Assembly (NCBI RefSeq): GCF_901709675.1
Contig: NC_051087.1
Span: forward strand, 5,413,001 to 5,477,000
Origin: Syngnathus acus
Taxonomy: Eukaryota; Chordata; Actinopteri; Syngnathiformes; Syngnathidae
Length of the DNA: 64,000 bases
Reading direction: 5' to 3'
Below are positions 22,538 to 34,500 of the stretch, piece after piece. The notes under the pieces are model-generated. The model was not told the DNA's origin, did not search any database, and saw only the letters and a program-made list of their open reading frames with translations. A program made the position numbers and the translations under genes. The first letter of the stretch is position 1, and each line of letters opens with the position of its first letter.

Positions 22538-25500
22538 ATGTTAATGTCGACCGACGTTGCATCGATCATGCTGCCCGTGTCCCGTGGACTTCTGGAGCGG
22601 GATCGAGATCTTGACGCCCTTGCCGGAGTGCATCCCAACGTGGGCGGCGCTCCTGCTGTTGTCCGGGGAATGAAGCGTGGAGACCCGGAGCCCGATGGCC
22701 AGACAGCGGCCTGCCTGGTCGACTCGACAGGGGCTGAGTGCAAGCGCCCTCGAATGGATTGCTCGGGAGGGATTGGCGACATTGGACAGGTAAGGGAGAC
22801 TCTCTGAACAGGTTCATTATTGCTTCTTTTGCTCGGTCTTGCTTTTGTTTGTGTCTCATGTAAAGGGGTCACAATTGTAAAACTTAATTCAGTTGTGCTC
22901 AGTGATCACAAATGTCATGCTGAATTAGCATTCTAATTAAATTGTGCATGTTACAAACAGCGTGCATGGGGCTTTTCTTAATGTAATTTAAAAACAGCTT
23001 GACATGGAAGTGTGGACATTAGTTTGTAGAGAGCAAAATACACGCCACTGTTTGCTTGGGATCTTTTAACGGGGCTGCTGAGCAGGAGGGGATATTGGAG
23101 GTAAACAAAGACCCTCTACTTTAAAAGGCAGGTTAGGGACTTCATTGTACCCTTGATACTCCAACACGTTACTTTCCACCACCCTCCTGAACTACTTTGA
23201 CCTATTTTCCTTTGGTGTCATCGAATTGTCAATTTATACCGTGAATGGTCAAATAAGTCTCCAATGGAGGTTTGTTGTTGAACGAGAGGATGCTTTGCTC
23301 ATCATTATGCTATATTATGCACGTTGGAGTGCTCTGTGAGGATGGAGAAAGCTATTTGCCTGCCATTGGAAACAGCTGTAATTGAAGTGAAGTGGTCTGT
23401 TTGCTCCTGCTTGGAAAACTAAATGGCTGGTGTTACATGCAGACCAGCCGCCAGTGAGTGCTGTCAGTAACATAAACACACTTTAAAGTAGATGTGTGCG
23501 GATGGGAGAGCGTGTTTGTGTGTGGGAGAGCAGAGAAGCACAGATCAATAGTTTTAGTCTCTAAAATGTATTGAACGTGAGCTTGTTGGATAATGCGGAA
23601 ATGGAAGTGGAGAGAGAGCGAGGGCAAGAGAAGGCCACCATCCATAGCTGTTGCTCTCTGAACAGATTTTCCCTATCACTGGCAGTAAAGAGGCTTTGTT
23701 TCCAGCTAATGGGATCACGTCTCATACTAGAGGGGGCTTTATAACCACACTGATCCCTGAAATCCTTATCTAAGGCAGAACATTCACACAACACTCGTAC
23801 TGTTGTACACAAAAAAAAAAAAAAGTGAATTGTGCATCAAAGTCATACTTTGTATTAGACAGATCTTCCACTGCAGTCTTGGTCCTTAACCAGAATATGC
23901 ATACTGGACAATGGTGCACTTGTAGTGTGCAGACTTCAACTAAATCATACATTTAAAGTGGAACATTTAAAGTGCAAGTTCATTTTAAAAAAAAAAAATA
24001 CTTTGCAATACGTGTGTTCTACAAAATGTGCCCAAACTAGTTTTTAAAAAAAAACAAGGTTGTTTTAGTTGGGGAAAGAAACCGAAACAAATATTTTTAT
24101 TAATAAAACAAAAATGCTTTTAACTAAAACAAAAACTAACAAAGCTAACAAGCTAAACATCCTAGGAATTTAAAGAGTGGAAAATATCCTGAAGCTTCAT
24201 ACTTGCCTCCCCATTTTTAACCATTTATTGCTGACACAGGTCAGCTTTGACCTCTAAGTGAAGCGAACACAATTGGATGTGGTTGCGGCCAAGAGCAATC
24301 TATTTGGCCTTCTGCAGTAATGGGACTGTTCCCGGCACTGGTTGATGTCATTTTGGTGTGTGGGTGGCAATGCTACATCAAGTCGACGCTAAACCAAAGC
24401 TGCATGCAGTTTATGACTCCTTAGCATACCCAAGCAACTTTAAATCAATATATTTGAAAACCAGACTATTGTGTTTTTTGCGCTGCAACAATTGGGCAAT
24501 CGTTTACATCTCCTTCAGGGTATTCATAACACCACCCTGCATCCGCACTTCGGGTCCGCTACTGGCCAATGTTGAGATGAGGTTGTCACTTTCAATATCC
24601 ATCAGGCATGTTGCTGAATGTCCCATGTTTGTCACTCTGCATAGGAATGGGGCTGTACGCGCTCTCTCTTTTGCTTTCTTTCTAACATAAGCAGGTCTTG
24701 CCAGGGTTGACAGCTTTGAGGACAAATGATTTGACTGGAACATTAATGCACACCCCTTTTTATTCTTATCCCGGCAAACTCGGCAAAAGAAATAGTCTTG
24801 CTATGCATTCAGGGTGTATTGTCTTTCATTTTGTTTTCATGCTAGTTGACATAGATCTGGTGGCAGTTGAATAGCCGAATGTTCATTATTATGTCTCTGA
24901 ATGTTCTGAGCTCATGTTTCTAAACCAGTGTCACGTTGAGTGCTGACTCGGGCAGAGCATTAAAAAAATTCTCAGCCATTTAATCATTCGGGCCCGAGCA
25001 CTGTATAGATTAAGACAGAATTAAGTAGAGCTCCATTTTCCCCTTCTCTTGTCAACTTTGAATACAAAAGTCAAGTATGACCCTTTTTTAATTTAGCTCA
25101 GTGGTATCCACTAAACATCATGTTTTGGGAATTGTGTTTGTTTGGTTCTAAACAATTTGTGTAGCCACTGCCAAAATCTACTTAAGACTCCTCCAACATT
25201 TTCTCACAACTGTGCGTGAAACTGTGTTTGTTGTGAAAACTTCACGTGGCGTAAACTTCACTGAAGTAAAATAAACTTGAGGTTGCTGTTTGTAAGCTTA
25301 GCACATAAGTGCTGTGTGGATAAAACACATGTGCGTTCTCTCTGTGAGTGTATGAGTGTGTGTGTTCCGTGGCCCGCTTTAGCAGTGATGCGGGATGACT
25401 GTCAGAACAGTCAGATATAGTTCTTAAAAGAGCAGCATTCCCAAGACACGATAGGAATAGATTCGAGTTCTGCGACCAAATTAGATGCTTCACAGGCATT

Positions 25501-28500
25501 TGCACAGCAACCACCTGAGAAGAACAGGGGTCATGTGTTCAAGGCGTTGGTGAAGCTAGGAGAAAAGATGGTGGGAAGGGCAAGTTGGAGGTAAACAAGC
25601 TTCTCATCACATAACTTCCCCCTCACCATCTGGTGACCCCCCCACCATCACCACCCACGGCCCGATCCGTTCAACAACTTTGGCATTTTTTTTTAACTAT
25701 ACATATATATACGCAAAGAAAAATGGATACATACTTCTTGTTTTGACCCAGCACTGGAGGTGAATTTCACCAAGCTAGGCCTAAAACATTCTCGACCCAT
25801 TAATTCTCAAGATAAAGTTCTTGGTGCTAAGATTATTATAGCCGTTGATTAATTAGTGCTTATTCATCACAGTTGCTAATGTTAGCTGAAACACTTTTTT
25901 GAAGAGAGGCGTAATCTTTTGACCGCAGCCCTCAATTTTTAAAAACAGATGGATGCAGAAAGACATCCTGCCAATAAATTAATTCCATGTCACGCCATGT
26001 TGGTAGCCAAACCAATGAATAACAAAATGGCACTTGAGCATTATTGGGAAGTGAAGTTCTGTGTTTGTTACCTTGCCAACTAATAATGTAACACGTAGAT
26101 CCGTGTTATCTCTCAATTTTGTCAGTGTAAAAAGAGAATCATCGACATAACGTTTGACATTTCAGAGAGTGAATGAAAACAATCTTTTTGATCTTGTGTA
26201 ATTTGCACGCAACTGTTATTAAGACTGACGCTGATGCACTCCATGTAGCCCCCCCCCTTCATTCCTTCTGGAAATAAAGCACATGACTCCACTCATGTAT
26301 GAGTCATTGTTTTTGTTCCCTCTGTTTCCTCTTGTATTTTGGGCTCAGGTTGTCTCATTTCAATTCCAAATGATTAGCATTTTGACAAAAAGTCAGAAAT
26401 CTCAATTGGTCCTTTCATTATTTGTAATGTGTATTCTTATTTCGATCTTCTGGCCTTGCTTCAAAATAAGGTTATATTTTATTCATGTTATTCAAGCCCC
26501 TAAAAAGACGTTTCATTATTTAGGGCTTCAAGATCCTAAGTGCATTTTTGGCTCTTGGATTGTCTCACTTTTTTTTTTTTTTTTTTCTTTCTTTCAATCA
26601 CTGAGCCACTTCCTGTTTCAGCAGCTTTAGCTCCTGCATTGGCAAAGTGATGTTCAGTTTTAGTGAAATGATCCCTTGGGGGTTCGGTGCAAGATGGCTA
26701 CAGAACTAATCAGCCCAACTCAAACTGTGATACGCACAGAGCAAAGTGTTTCCCCGAGGGCCAGAGAAGGCAAAGGGACATTACTTCCACAAAGAAAAAG
26801 GACAGAGGCACAAGGAAAGGTTGTCTTTTAATTTCACAAGATGAAAAAAATCCCTCCAAAGTGTTGTTGTAATGGCTGCCTTTCTATTTCTAATAGACAT
26901 TAGTTGATTGAAATATTCTGCCTCAAACGAAATGTTTTAGATTTGAATGGTATTAATAACAATGGCCCCCGCAATCCATTGGGTGTGCCTTTTTCTCCAT
27001 AATTTCAAAAGTCTAAAGTTTACATACATTTCCTTAGTATTTCTTTGAACTGCAGGATTCAAATATAAGCGTTGGTCAGATGTTTTGGGTAATCTTCCAA
27101 AAGCTTCGGACAGATAAAATGAACACTTTTGTCACTCTCAATATTGTGGCATTTAGCAAAACGAATTAATTATATGATAAAAAAATATATAATAATAAAA
27201 AAAAGTGTTATGTTACCCTTCAGGTTTCAACTGTATCTCATCTTGTTTCTTTCAGAATAACGATCCACTGACCCTCGGTTACCATGGATACCCACCTCAC
27301 AGCCAGGTGAGAATGTTGTTATATCAAACATAAGAACAAATAAAGCCATGAATATTCTTAGAATTATTACATCTTGTATAAAACTCAAAACCACCGGGTA
27401 GTAGTTATGACAAGAAGGGAAGATAGATTTGAAGTACAAGCCGCATTGGTGTCCTCTCTGAATGTCTTTTCAACACCTACAAAATACAACATTTTGTGTG
27501 TTTACGCTTGTAAAGCAGCAGTCTGTTTCCCTGTGTTCCCATTAGCCTACTAACCGTTATTAGACTGCTCAGTTGATATGGTTAATCCTTCGATCATCCA
27601 CTCATCCTCTGATGCTCTACCCATAATCCTCTCCTCCCTCCCTTCCTCCGCCATCCTCCCAAACCTCTGGTTGCTGCTCTTCTTCATCCCCATCTTAAGC
27701 CTTTACTCGAAACCATCTTGTTTGTATGAGGCTGCTTAGATTATTCACATGGCTGCCAGCCAATTAGCCACTTTTCAGTTTTGCTGCACACTGATGAGAT
27801 GACACTACTTTGAACCATTCCCCCCCCCCCTCTAATGATGATGTTCGAATGAAAATAGTCGCAAAGGCAAAAAGAGTTGCCTGCTGCGAACTACATACGT
27901 GTGATAAATTATAGAAAATCATGAATAAGTAAGTGGAGAAACGGTGGCATGCACACAGCACAGACTAGCAACTGGATGTGAGTTGCAAAACACCAATGGG
28001 AGACAGATATTAAAATTCAAATAAGCTTCAAACTCCATGACACTGTTTTAAAATGAAACATTTGTTTAGCTTTTCAATTGGAAAATAAAAGCCCCCCCTC
28101 GATGCACTTTGTGTGTTGGTGTGTTTTCATGTGTGTAGGGTGGAGCTAATCACACACACTGTCTATTGATTAGTCAACCGAGAAATGTCACATCTGAGTG
28201 GAATGGGAAGAAAGCACGGATAATGTCATCACGCAGCAGTGTATTGTCAGTTATTTCATTTTAACTGTTTAATTCAGTGTTTGCCAACCTTTTATTGAGA
28301 AAAGTCACATTGTTCCCGTTGGAAAAATAAATAAGCTGAATGAATGTCACAAAAAATAGTTTCTTTAGTGTATTCATAAATGGACTAGATGTGTGTGGAA
28401 TATTAAATTAAACCAATAATTTGATACAAGCCAAAATTTCAAGGGGGTCTCCTAGATGGCGTGTCGAAATTTCTAAGGCATTTAAAATGACTTGACACCC

Positions 28501-31500
28501 CCCCCCCCCCCCAAATCATTAGAAAAAAACACCACGTGCCATGTTGCTATCCTTTAAAAAGTTCCCAGCCAGTTAAATGAAATTAAATCTAAGTAAATTA
28601 GAATTTGTAAAAACATCTAAAAAAAACAATTCCCAGCAAGTTTAATTAAATTTAAGTAAATTAGAATTTGTAAAAACATGAAGGAAATTTTTACAGTTTG
28701 CTGTAGTGATGGTTTGGTCTTTCCTTAAATTCACCTAAAGCCAATCAGACCAATTTACTTTTGGTAAGTACCGTTGATGGGGGGGGACAAAAGGCTATGC
28801 AAAAGACAACGATGGCGTGCAGAAGATGTTCCCACATTGCAGAGGTGCTAAACTGTCAAGAGTGGTGTGAAGGTGATGTGATCAAAGGCTCGTAGAGGAA
28901 GAGCCTGGGGATCCGCACAAGCTCAATGTGTGAAGAAAGATGTGCTCTGCCTGCTTGATGACATGAACAACACGTATCTCCTCCATGTGCTCTTAATAAC
29001 TGTATTTACTCCTTTTTTGCATCTTTTGTTGCTTCGCTGGTATGGTGGATTTGAATCAATTCCTGACCCACTTTTTTATGTCTCTCTTTATTATTAATTA
29101 TTATCTGAAAGATGTCTGAGTCGGAACCCTTAAATAATGAAAAAAGAGGAATCACGCAGCTTTGATTTATTGTCTATTGCCGTAAATGCTTGGCAGGGCG
29201 TTTAGACTGTAAACTGTAAATGACAGCTGGGTCACATGTCACTTCAGATTGATGGCCTTTTTTTTTTTAATATATATATGTTTAACACATTTGAGAGAGG
29301 ATGCATTGCAGTCACCCACTACTGTGATAATAACCACGATTAAATAGTTACCTCTCTGACTGTCAAGAATAGTTCATCTGGGTAAAGCGAGCTTTTTATT
29401 ACATCTTTTATGGATTCTACCCTAATGTTGAAGGTTAATCAAATCCTGAGCAGGACCCAAATTGCATTGACAAGTAAAAGACGTTTTAAAAATCGATGCA
29501 CTTAGGTTTTAAAGGTGAAGCGAAGGCATGTTTTTGTGTTTTTTTTTTTTTTTTTTTTTCTTTTTAGGGGGAGTGCTGTCCTTGTCAGTCGAAATATGCT
29601 TTTATGCCACAAAGTAGAACGAGCACAGACTTGCTCAACAGCGCCATGTGTGGTTGCAACTGAGTAGGGCACTCAATCTTGCCTTAAATTCTTTAAATTG
29701 TGATTAATTGACTATCAAGTCCATTAACACATTAATGTCAACATATTAAAAATCTTAATCTTTGGTCAAGAATGTTTGACTATGTACAGTATGCAAGCTT
29801 ATTAGCAGTAGCTTGACATCACTAACCTTAAATACATTACTTTTTAGTTGTTGTTTTTTTACTTTAGCCGATGGATGCCGTCTTTCCGGATTTGTATTTG
29901 TGTCTGGTTTGTAGAGAAAGAGCGAGGAATGGGATCTCTCTCCCACTGGTACCATCAGTTCCAGTTAACTCACCTATATGGTGAAGGAGAGTGGTGGGAG
30001 TGCACGGAAGAAAGAGAGAGAGCTTAGTGGAACTACGATGGAAAGCAGAGGGGAGGGGCAAGTTTGCAGGTGTGACCAAGTCAGGGGGTGGAGTTGTTTT
30101 AGAGGTGGCTAGCTTGTCTCTGGCTGAGAGGGGAGATCGAAAAGATGAGCAGGCAAGGGCACAGCAGCAAAACAGAAGCTTGCGTGTAGGGAGAGAAAAG
30201 AGGGCGCGAGCGAAAGACGTGAGTGAACGAGGGAGAGAAAGTGACAGGGACAGAGGCTGGAGGAAGAGGAGGAGGCAACGAAGGCGGAGGGGGGGGGGCT
30301 GTCAGGGCAGACCCAGCGAGCGGGGGCAGAGAGAGGGAGATTTTGAATCTGTGAGACAGACAAGAAGAGACGGAGCTGCTGAGGTGACACGGGCTCGGTA
30401 GAGGGAGAGCCAGCCAGCGAAGCGAGGCGAGGCAGCGTGACAAGAGGAACGGAGTGAGAGAGGAGAAGGAGAGACGACAGTGTGGTGGTGTTGCTCACAA
30501 TACGATGATGGGACTCTACTATCCTTCCGTGTTGTCGGTGAGTGTTTCCGCTGACCGTGCCTGTGCGCGAACGCTCGGTGACTCTCGGCTACACGACCGT
30601 CCGCGGAACTGTCATCAAGCATGAAGCGCTGATTAATGACGAACGGATGAGAACTCCACTTGACCCTTTCGCTCGGGCGCTCCGCTCATTTTATCCCCGG
30701 CCGCAAAGTTGCCGTTTTTGATGAAATGCTCCAGTGGCGATGGACGGCAACGCTGTTGTTGTGGCATCTGTTCTGCCGCCCAGAGCGTGAAGCGCACGCA
30801 ATGTGAACATCGGAGCAGCTCCTGCCAGAAATTATTCTGCCATGTATTATGTATGCTCAGAGGAATCTATGCGATTGCTACGGTGCAGTTGGTTGGATGC
30901 TGCGGATCTCCGCGCTGATAAACTCCGCACATGGCTGCTGGGCTGAAAGCAATAAAGGGGTGGGGGGGGGGGGGAGTAAAAGTGGTCTTTATTACCCCTG
31001 CAGCTGTCTGTGTACATCATTCTTGCCTATGAGCAAAAAGGACAGGTGTCCACAGAACAGTTGGTCTCCCCCCTTTTTTTTTTTTTTTATAAACGCTCCT
31101 CTACTGGCTCAGTAACGTACGCAGAGCGCACTTTGTGTTAAAAAAAAAAAAGTCTTCATATTTAATTTGACACGAGTTAAAAGTGAGCTCTGAGTGTGTG
31201 TACGTGTGCGTGATTCCTAATTCACTTTCTCATCGCGTGTGTGCTCCTCTTTCAGCTCTACCTTGCTCTCTTTACTGTTTGACCTCTTTTCTCCCTCCTC
31301 CCGCTCTCCCCGGGGCCCTGGCAGCTGTTATCTCAATGTTTTCCTTCAAGAGACCCTGGAAGAGGGGGGGATGGGGAACACAGAGAAAAGAATAAGAGGG
31401 AGAATAGAAATTGATTATTTGGGAAAAGGTGACGGGACACCCCCGGCAAGGGAAGCCTGACGGATGATGGGGCTGCCGTTATGCGGGGATGACTTGCTCA

Positions 31501-34500
31501 GGATACAGTAAGCCAGAAGCTAGCTTGCTCCTTCAGAGAGTTTTTATCCAGCTGACTTTGCAGTTTTCTTTGTAATTTAGTTAATCCCACCAAATGTGCT
31601 TATTTTTGCCTTTTTGTGCCTGGCGAAGTTAAAGTACTGGCTGCACTGCTGAAATATTTTCTCAAACCCCACCTATGCCCTCAAGCAGGGGAGAGATTCT
31701 TACCTGCTGCAAAGACACACAAGCACACACACACAGGCACGCAAAGCCAGGCAAACACCCCCTCCACACATACATGCACACACACATTTACACACGCTTC
31801 CTCCACCTCCAAATCTTCTTATCGATTCTTTGCAGGGTTAACAATAATGGTCTTTAAATGATCCCAATGAGCCGTGTTGCCGTGGCAACTGGGATGAGTC
31901 ATTCATTTTGCACCGATTGTTAGATGGTTCGAGGCGTGAGGGAGACCGTCGAGCTCACCGCTATGTTAGATAAACACCTTTGCTCTCTGCCTCATTTTTT
32001 TTTTTTAAGAAGCGGGAATTGGCTACGGTTGCCACGGTGGAGCATAAACGCTTGTGCCTCCTTTGCAGCAATTTGCTCTGTAATTGCTCCGAAAGCGCTC
32101 GCAGTGAGGCATCTGCGCGCTTTTGAACTAGATCGGGGTTGCCCTCGCCGACTTGCCAGTGAGAACGCTGCCCGGGTCGCTCGTTTGCAGATAACCTGCT
32201 TACCATTATTATATCGAAATAAAACTCTGAAAAGCAAAGATGTCAGCGTTTGTTTGTTCACCTGCAGGTGTTTGTTTTGAGGTGGCGTGCGGCTATTAAT
32301 GAGGATTAAATGAAGACAAATAATGTCGCTGGCCTTTTTGTTTTGTTGTGTTTACCATTCGTACGTCGCCGCAGCGGAGCCTAGCGGACCATTGATACAG
32401 ACGGAGGCGGGGGCAACTGAAGTCAGGGATGGGGTGTGTACAGGCCTGCACACATTTACAGTAGAAGAAGGGGGGTGTCTCCAGAGTCAAACCCTTAAAA
32501 GGAGAAAAAAAAAGGGGGTCGGACAGGGAGGGATTTGTTTGACAAGCAGGCATGTTACCCTATAAGGCGACGGGGAAGCCTGTGGGGAGGGCGGGACAGG
32601 ATGTCGCAGAATTGCTGTTGCTATGAGGCAAACGAGATTGATTGACTCGAATGGGGACGGCGCGTATGTATGCGAGGGTCCCGTCTGGATTTTATGAAGC
32701 GGAAAGAAGCCACTCGGCGAGTGGGAGGAAAGGGAGAACAGCGGCATGAAGGGGGAGGAGGAGAAAGGGTGATGTGGGATGGAATAATTAAATAAGAGGG
32801 TGTCTCCTGGCTCATCGGTATGCTGCAGACGCGTCGTAAATGCTTTTCCAGCTGTTTGCAACCTCGGTAGCAACGCTGCGGAGCTAAAGGCCAAAAAAAG
32901 GGACACGTACTTGAAATTCAACATTTAGTGTACGTCGGGGTACTAAATCATTCTAAAACTATTACTTTGAAGACTGCGCCAACTGACAAAATATGAGGCA
33001 GGAAGTTAAATCAAATCTTCCATCGAGTTGAATTAAAATGTAGGATAATGACCGAGCCAAGTAAAACAGTCAAGTGGCATTTCTTGAATGAAATGACCCG
33101 GTGGTGCCTCTATCTTTGCCGCGTCATCCTCTCCGTCGTGCTACGCTGACTCTTTTATAACATGGCCCCTCAGACTCACTTGCCGCTGATAACTGACCCG
33201 AAAGTAAGTCAGCTACATCTACCGCTCCGAGTCGCTCGCTTTGCCAGTTAAGGGCGTGCACTTACACAACCCTTAATGCCCTAACGCCTGCGGAGTCTCC
33301 GCGCACGCCACTATGCACCCAAGATGGACACAAACAAAGCATGCGCAAATCTAAGTGCTGACACAAATGCACACTCGAAAATTTCCCTCAGGTAGAATGC
33401 CCTCTTTCTTTTGTCCTGCCATCTATAGTATGTCTTTGGTCAGTGAATGTGAATCCCAAAGGCCATTCACAATAAGACACAGGCTTGTAACGTGATGGGT
33501 CAAGAACGTTATTCCAAGAGCCATACGCAGGCACGGAACGGACTATTTTTATGGCTGTTGGGTTTTTGGCTGAAATGCCAATCGCCTAACCAAAGATTCT
33601 AAGATTTCTGAAAGAACATCCATCGCCTCTCCATTTTCTTCGCCCCTGGCCAAGATTGTTGGTGTATGTTTGCGCAACAGCTTTCTAAAAGCATGCCATG
33701 TGGTCAAGACATAAAAGCATGAAGTCCTGAAATGACTGCCCGCCTGAGTTGCATCACAGGTTGTCCAACTTTGAGTCATCCTTAGTCACGTGAGCTGTGA
33801 GTCACCAGCACAGTCTCTCACAGGCGGCTTCTACCAACAAATTGGACAATGTCCGCCAGTAGGTGGAGAAGTGACTTGGTTCTTCTGTCCAGTCTAAATT
33901 TGCCAAGATTAAGAGGTTTTCAATCTCCAATGTTAAAGTCACGGATAGCAACATTTTACCCAACCTTCCTCTAACGCTGATAAAATGCTAAACTGGTTCA
34001 AAAGATCTTACGGAACAACCAAGTGAATGTAAACATTTACGTACTGACGTGCTACTCGATATACTAACGCTTGTCCTTCATCGACGTCGTAAACATGTTT
34101 CATCATACGACCCGAGCCAGGTGATCAACTTTCCCTTTCTATTAAGACATAGGAGCAGCTCTCGTTTCTTTGTTTGTATTTATCACCTAAGTTAGTTCTC
34201 ACCGAGTGACCCACAACGATGCGTGTCGCCGTCCGCTATCATTTTCATCTTCCGCCCAAATGCTGACTGGAGTTGTTGCAAGATACAATATGAGATCATC
34301 CAGGTCATCATATTTGCCTGGCATCTTTTGTTTTTAAGCTCTCCATCTTGAGAGAGCATCATTACAGTTTACCTCCATTTGCTATTGCACGTCGGAGTTT
34401 TCGTGCACAAAAAGTGATTGAATTTTACGATGAAATCGCAGACAGTCTGCAAAGCTTCAGGGTTGAAATTAGTGTACACAGCTGCTCTCTGAACATGTGA

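Noticed and set aside
26283-26630. Phe/Leu-rich ORF of 115 codons in rbfox2 intron 1.
   Set aside because: It is AT-rich sequence with a poly(T) run. The apparent hydrophobicity is compositional.
30099-30498. Overlapping minus-strand ORFs rich in Ser/Leu/Pro.
   Set aside because: They mirror a purine-rich (GA) tract on the plus strand. The composition is low-complexity and has no protein signature.
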